Positions 6,479 to 8,304 of a stretch of DNA of 8,304 nucleotides are shown here, in pieces (within the stretch, counting starts at the first letter, position 1; every line of letters begins with the position of its first letter). The position numbers and the translations under genes are program-made. The stretch comes from Sphingobacteriia bacterium (GTDB lineage: Bacteria; Bacteroidota; Bacteroidia; NS11-12g; UBA955), in contig JAGKXC010000085.1 of the NCBI GenBank assembly GCA_021151535.1, forward strand, positions 1-8,304, in the 5' to 3' direction. The notes below the pieces were generated by a model. The model had not been told where the DNA came from and ran no database searches. It worked only from the letters and a program-made list of their open reading frames with translations.

Positions 6479-7534
6479 CTACGCGTGAAGGACCAAATCA
6501 GAAATGAAAAGGTTTTGTGTGTCTACTTTCGCAGTGGCCCAACTTAAACCCACTCCAAATCCGCATAAAATAAAACTCATGTTTTCTTTTTGATGCTTTT
6601 TTACATCCGATACAAATAGCAAAGGAATGCTTGCGCAACTGGTGTTACCAAAATTCTTTAAGTTAGTTGGCGCTTTTTCTTCCGGTATACCCAACTTCGA
6701 AACAATTTTGCCATTCATCATCTTGTTGGCTTGATGAAATAAAAAGTAATCAATGCTATCAGGTTGAATATTAAATGCCTGGTAAAGGCTCTTTACGGTT
6801 TTTGGGGCACGACTAATACCAAAACCAAAAACTTCCATCCCGTCTAACCAGGAATGAACTTTGGCGCGAACGATGCCATCGCCATAATCCACCATTTCAA
6901 ATGATTCCGGAGTAACACGGTTGCGGTATCCACTATGTGGGGTATAAATAGCTTGATAACCCGATCCATCGCTGCCCAAATCAAAGTACATGGGAGCCGC
7001 ATCAGCATCAAATTCTAATAAGGTAGCTGAACCACCATCGCCAAAAAGCAAATTCCTGCTTTTATCCAATGGCGAAGATGTTAATGAAGCCGTATCACCC
7101 ACCAACAATAATGCGCGCTTGATATGGCCAGCCGAAACCAATGAACTCATTACATACAATCCGTACACATAGCCGCTGCAACCCAAGGCAACATCAAAAG
7201 CTAGTGTGGTTTTAGGAAGTCCGAGTTTGTCTTGTAAAATGATTGAAGTTGCAGGATTGCGGAAATCAGGTGTTTGAGTTACCAAAATCAACGCATCGAT
7301 ACTCTCTTTTTCAATTTGCATATCAGCCATCAATTTCTCTGCCGCTGCTTGACATAAATCTGCCGTTGTAACCCCATCAGGAACACAATGCCTTCTTTCA
7401 ATTCCCACAGAATCAAACAGTTTGGTTAATTCTTCTTGGGTAAATAGTTCACTATCTTTATTCTCTACAATTCTACTGGGAACGCATGCTGCAATCCCGC
7501 TCATTTTCACATTATTTATACGAATACTCGCCAT
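6479..7534 (-). CDS. 3-oxoacyl-ACP synthase III family protein (KAS III, FabH-like)
   Basis: A 351-residue thiolase-fold enzyme. The KAS III triad is complete: Cys119 in LGCSGYVYGL, His267 in FLFHQAN and Asn297 in NFGNTSCASIP. It would condense an acyl-CoA or acyl starter with a malonyl-carrier protein in the cytoplasm. It is longer than housekeeping FabH and lacks the FabH-type TSDEWI/RTGI region, having FDSVGIERRH (40-49) instead. With VTQTPDFRNPATS (85-97) and GCSGYVYGL, it resembles the KAS III group I recall from O-antigen and capsule loci, where such enzymes make acyl groups for sugars. That comparison is from memory, so it should not be taken as the essential fatty-acid initiation enzyme. 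The SDR gene lies 7 bases upstream and the TSUP gene 34 downstream, so the genes are almost certainly co-transcribed. No acyl carrier protein gene is inside the window. Confidence 0.9.
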   Translation of the reverse strand: MASIRINNVKMSGIAACVPSRIVENKDSELFTQEELTKLFDSVGIERRHCVPDGVTTADLCQAAAEKLMADMQIEKESIDALILVTQTPDFRNPATSIILQDKLGLPKTTLAFDVALGCSGYVYGLYVMSSLVSAGHIKRALLLVGDTASLTSSPLDKSRNLLFGDGGSATLLEFDADAAPMYFDLGSDGSGYQAIYTPHSGYRNRVTPESFEMVDYGDGIVRAKVHSWLDGMEVFGFGISRAPKTVKSLYQAFNIQPDSIDYFLFHQANKMMNGKIVSKLGIPEEKAPTNLKNFGNTSCASIPLLFVSDVKKHQKENMSFILCGFGVGLSWATAKVDTQNLFISDLVLHA

Positions 7535-7541
7535 GATGATT

Positions 7542-8285
7542 TTATCTTAAAGTGGTGCCCCCGTCAACTACCAAATTGATGCCAGTAATCCATGCTGCAG
7601 CTTCCGAACATAAAAAAATGGCCGCGTTCGCTACATCTTTGGTTTCTCCCAATCTACCCAACGGAATTTGAGATTCAAATTGCTGCATCTCATCGCCCAA
7701 AGCGTAAGCATCTTTTAATGTGTTATTTAATAATCCGGGCGATATGCCGTTTACCCGAATTTTTTGGGTGCTCAACTCCAGTGCCGCCACCTTGATAAAT
7801 GAATCAATGGCGCCTTTGCTCGATCCATACAATCCATTGGAAATCGTTGCATATTGCGATGAAATAGAGGAAATAAACAGAATATTTCCGCCTTTTTCCA
7901 ATTTCTTTTGCTTTACCAATTCTTTGGTAAGTAGGATAGGAGCAAATACATTTACCGGATAAATTTCTTGAATTTTTTCCTCAGTTATGAATTTTATTGG
8001 CGATTTGTGATTTACGCCAGCCGAATGAATCACCACATCAAATTTGCCTTCAATTTGACTTAAAGTACTTATTATCGCTTCTGTATCACACAAATCAACT
8101 GCAATTACAGTGTGGTTTTCACCATTTAAATACGATTTTGTATCATTCAATTTGTCCAAATTTCTGCCCCAGAGTGTGATATTTCCACCCAGTTTAGCGA
8201 ACTGGATCGCTATTTCTCTTCCAATTCCTGAACCGGCTCCGGTAACAAGAATGGATTTATTTTCAAAAGTGTTAAAATGCGCCAT
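7542..8285 (-). CDS. Short-chain dehydrogenase/reductase (FabG-like SDR)
   Basis: A 247-residue classical SDR. The nucleotide-binding motif TGAGSGIG lies at residues 15-22, HSAG (the NNAG position) at 87-90, catalytic Ser140, and Tyr153 and Lys157 in YGSSK; SPGLLNN (about 182-188) follows and VVDGGTTLR ends the protein. Family members reduce or oxidise carbonyl and hydroxyl groups with NAD(P)H; the WGRN segment after the second strand may favour NADPH. Next to a KAS III gene 7 bases downstream, the natural inference is reduction of the 3-oxoacyl product, as FabG does, though sugar or other substrates are possible. I chose the ATG at 8285 (MAHFNTF); a TTG at 8288 directly in front is a possible but less likely start. 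The 19 bases upstream hold no clear ribosome binding site, and a TAG at 8290-8298 distance could be the stop of a preceding gene lying off the right edge. Confidence 0.9.
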   Translation of the reverse strand: MAHFNTFENKSILVTGAGSGIGREIAIQFAKLGGNITLWGRNLDKLNDTKSYLNGENHTVIAVDLCDTEAIISTLSQIEGKFDVVIHSAGVNHKSPIKFITEEKIQEIYPVNVFAPILLTKELVKQKKLEKGGNILFISSISSQYATISNGLYGSSKGAIDSFIKVAALELSTQKIRVNGISPGLLNNTLKDAYALGDEMQQFESQIPLGRLGETKDVANAAIFLCSEAAAWITGINLVVDGGTTLR

Positions 8286-8304
8286 CAAGGGATTCTATTT
8301 AGTG

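Overview
The window looks like chromosomal DNA of a Bacteroidota, probably Flavobacteriales or a relative. The DNA is AT-rich. It holds a long secreted protein with the N-terminal DUF7948-type domain common in type IX secretion (T9SS) cargo of this phylum, and a promoter of the Bacteroidota kind (TTTG, 20 bases, TAGTTTTG) sits in front of katG. The genus cannot be fixed from the sequence.

Layout: (1) 1-1647, minus strand: the N-terminal 549 codons of a large secreted beta-rich protein that runs off the left edge; it was read by hand-translation and probably starts at GTG. (2) 1741-2199, minus: a group III truncated hemoglobin. (3) 2200-2295: a compact divergent regulatory region with a near-perfect FNR-type palindrome and a second inverted repeat touching the hemoglobin start. 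(4) 2296-3075, plus: a TauE/SafE (TSUP) family permease. (5) 3091-3120: a minus-strand rho-independent terminator. (6) 3148-5487, minus: catalase-peroxidase katG with an N-terminal signal peptide, so probably periplasmic. (7) 5488-5715: 228 bases with the katG promoter, a GATAGAAT-type inverted repeat just upstream of it, and a hairpin that may end the upstream transcript. (8) 5716-8285, minus: a tight three-gene run, transcribed in the order SDR reductase, ketoacyl synthase III, second TSUP permease. The first two genes are 7 bases apart and the next two 34 apart. The last 19 bases (8286-8304) show no recognisable gene.

No gene-free stretch exceeds 300 bases. The gap at 1648-1740 shows no terminator or convincing promoter, so the secreted-protein gene may be read through from the hemoglobin gene. 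There are no rRNA, tRNA, CRISPR, transposase or attachment-site signals.

Biologically, the middle looks like a redox and nitrosative stress neighbourhood: a hemoglobin likely to handle NO or O2, a peroxide-removing exported KatG, and TSUP carriers whose family moves sulfite, sulfoacetate or related anions. The right end is a small acyl-building cassette (KAS III plus reductase) joined to a TSUP carrier. No clearly novel system is evident. The most interesting points are the exported KatG and its promoter layout, the FNR-like site between the hemoglobin and permease genes, and the KAS III/SDR/TSUP cassette.
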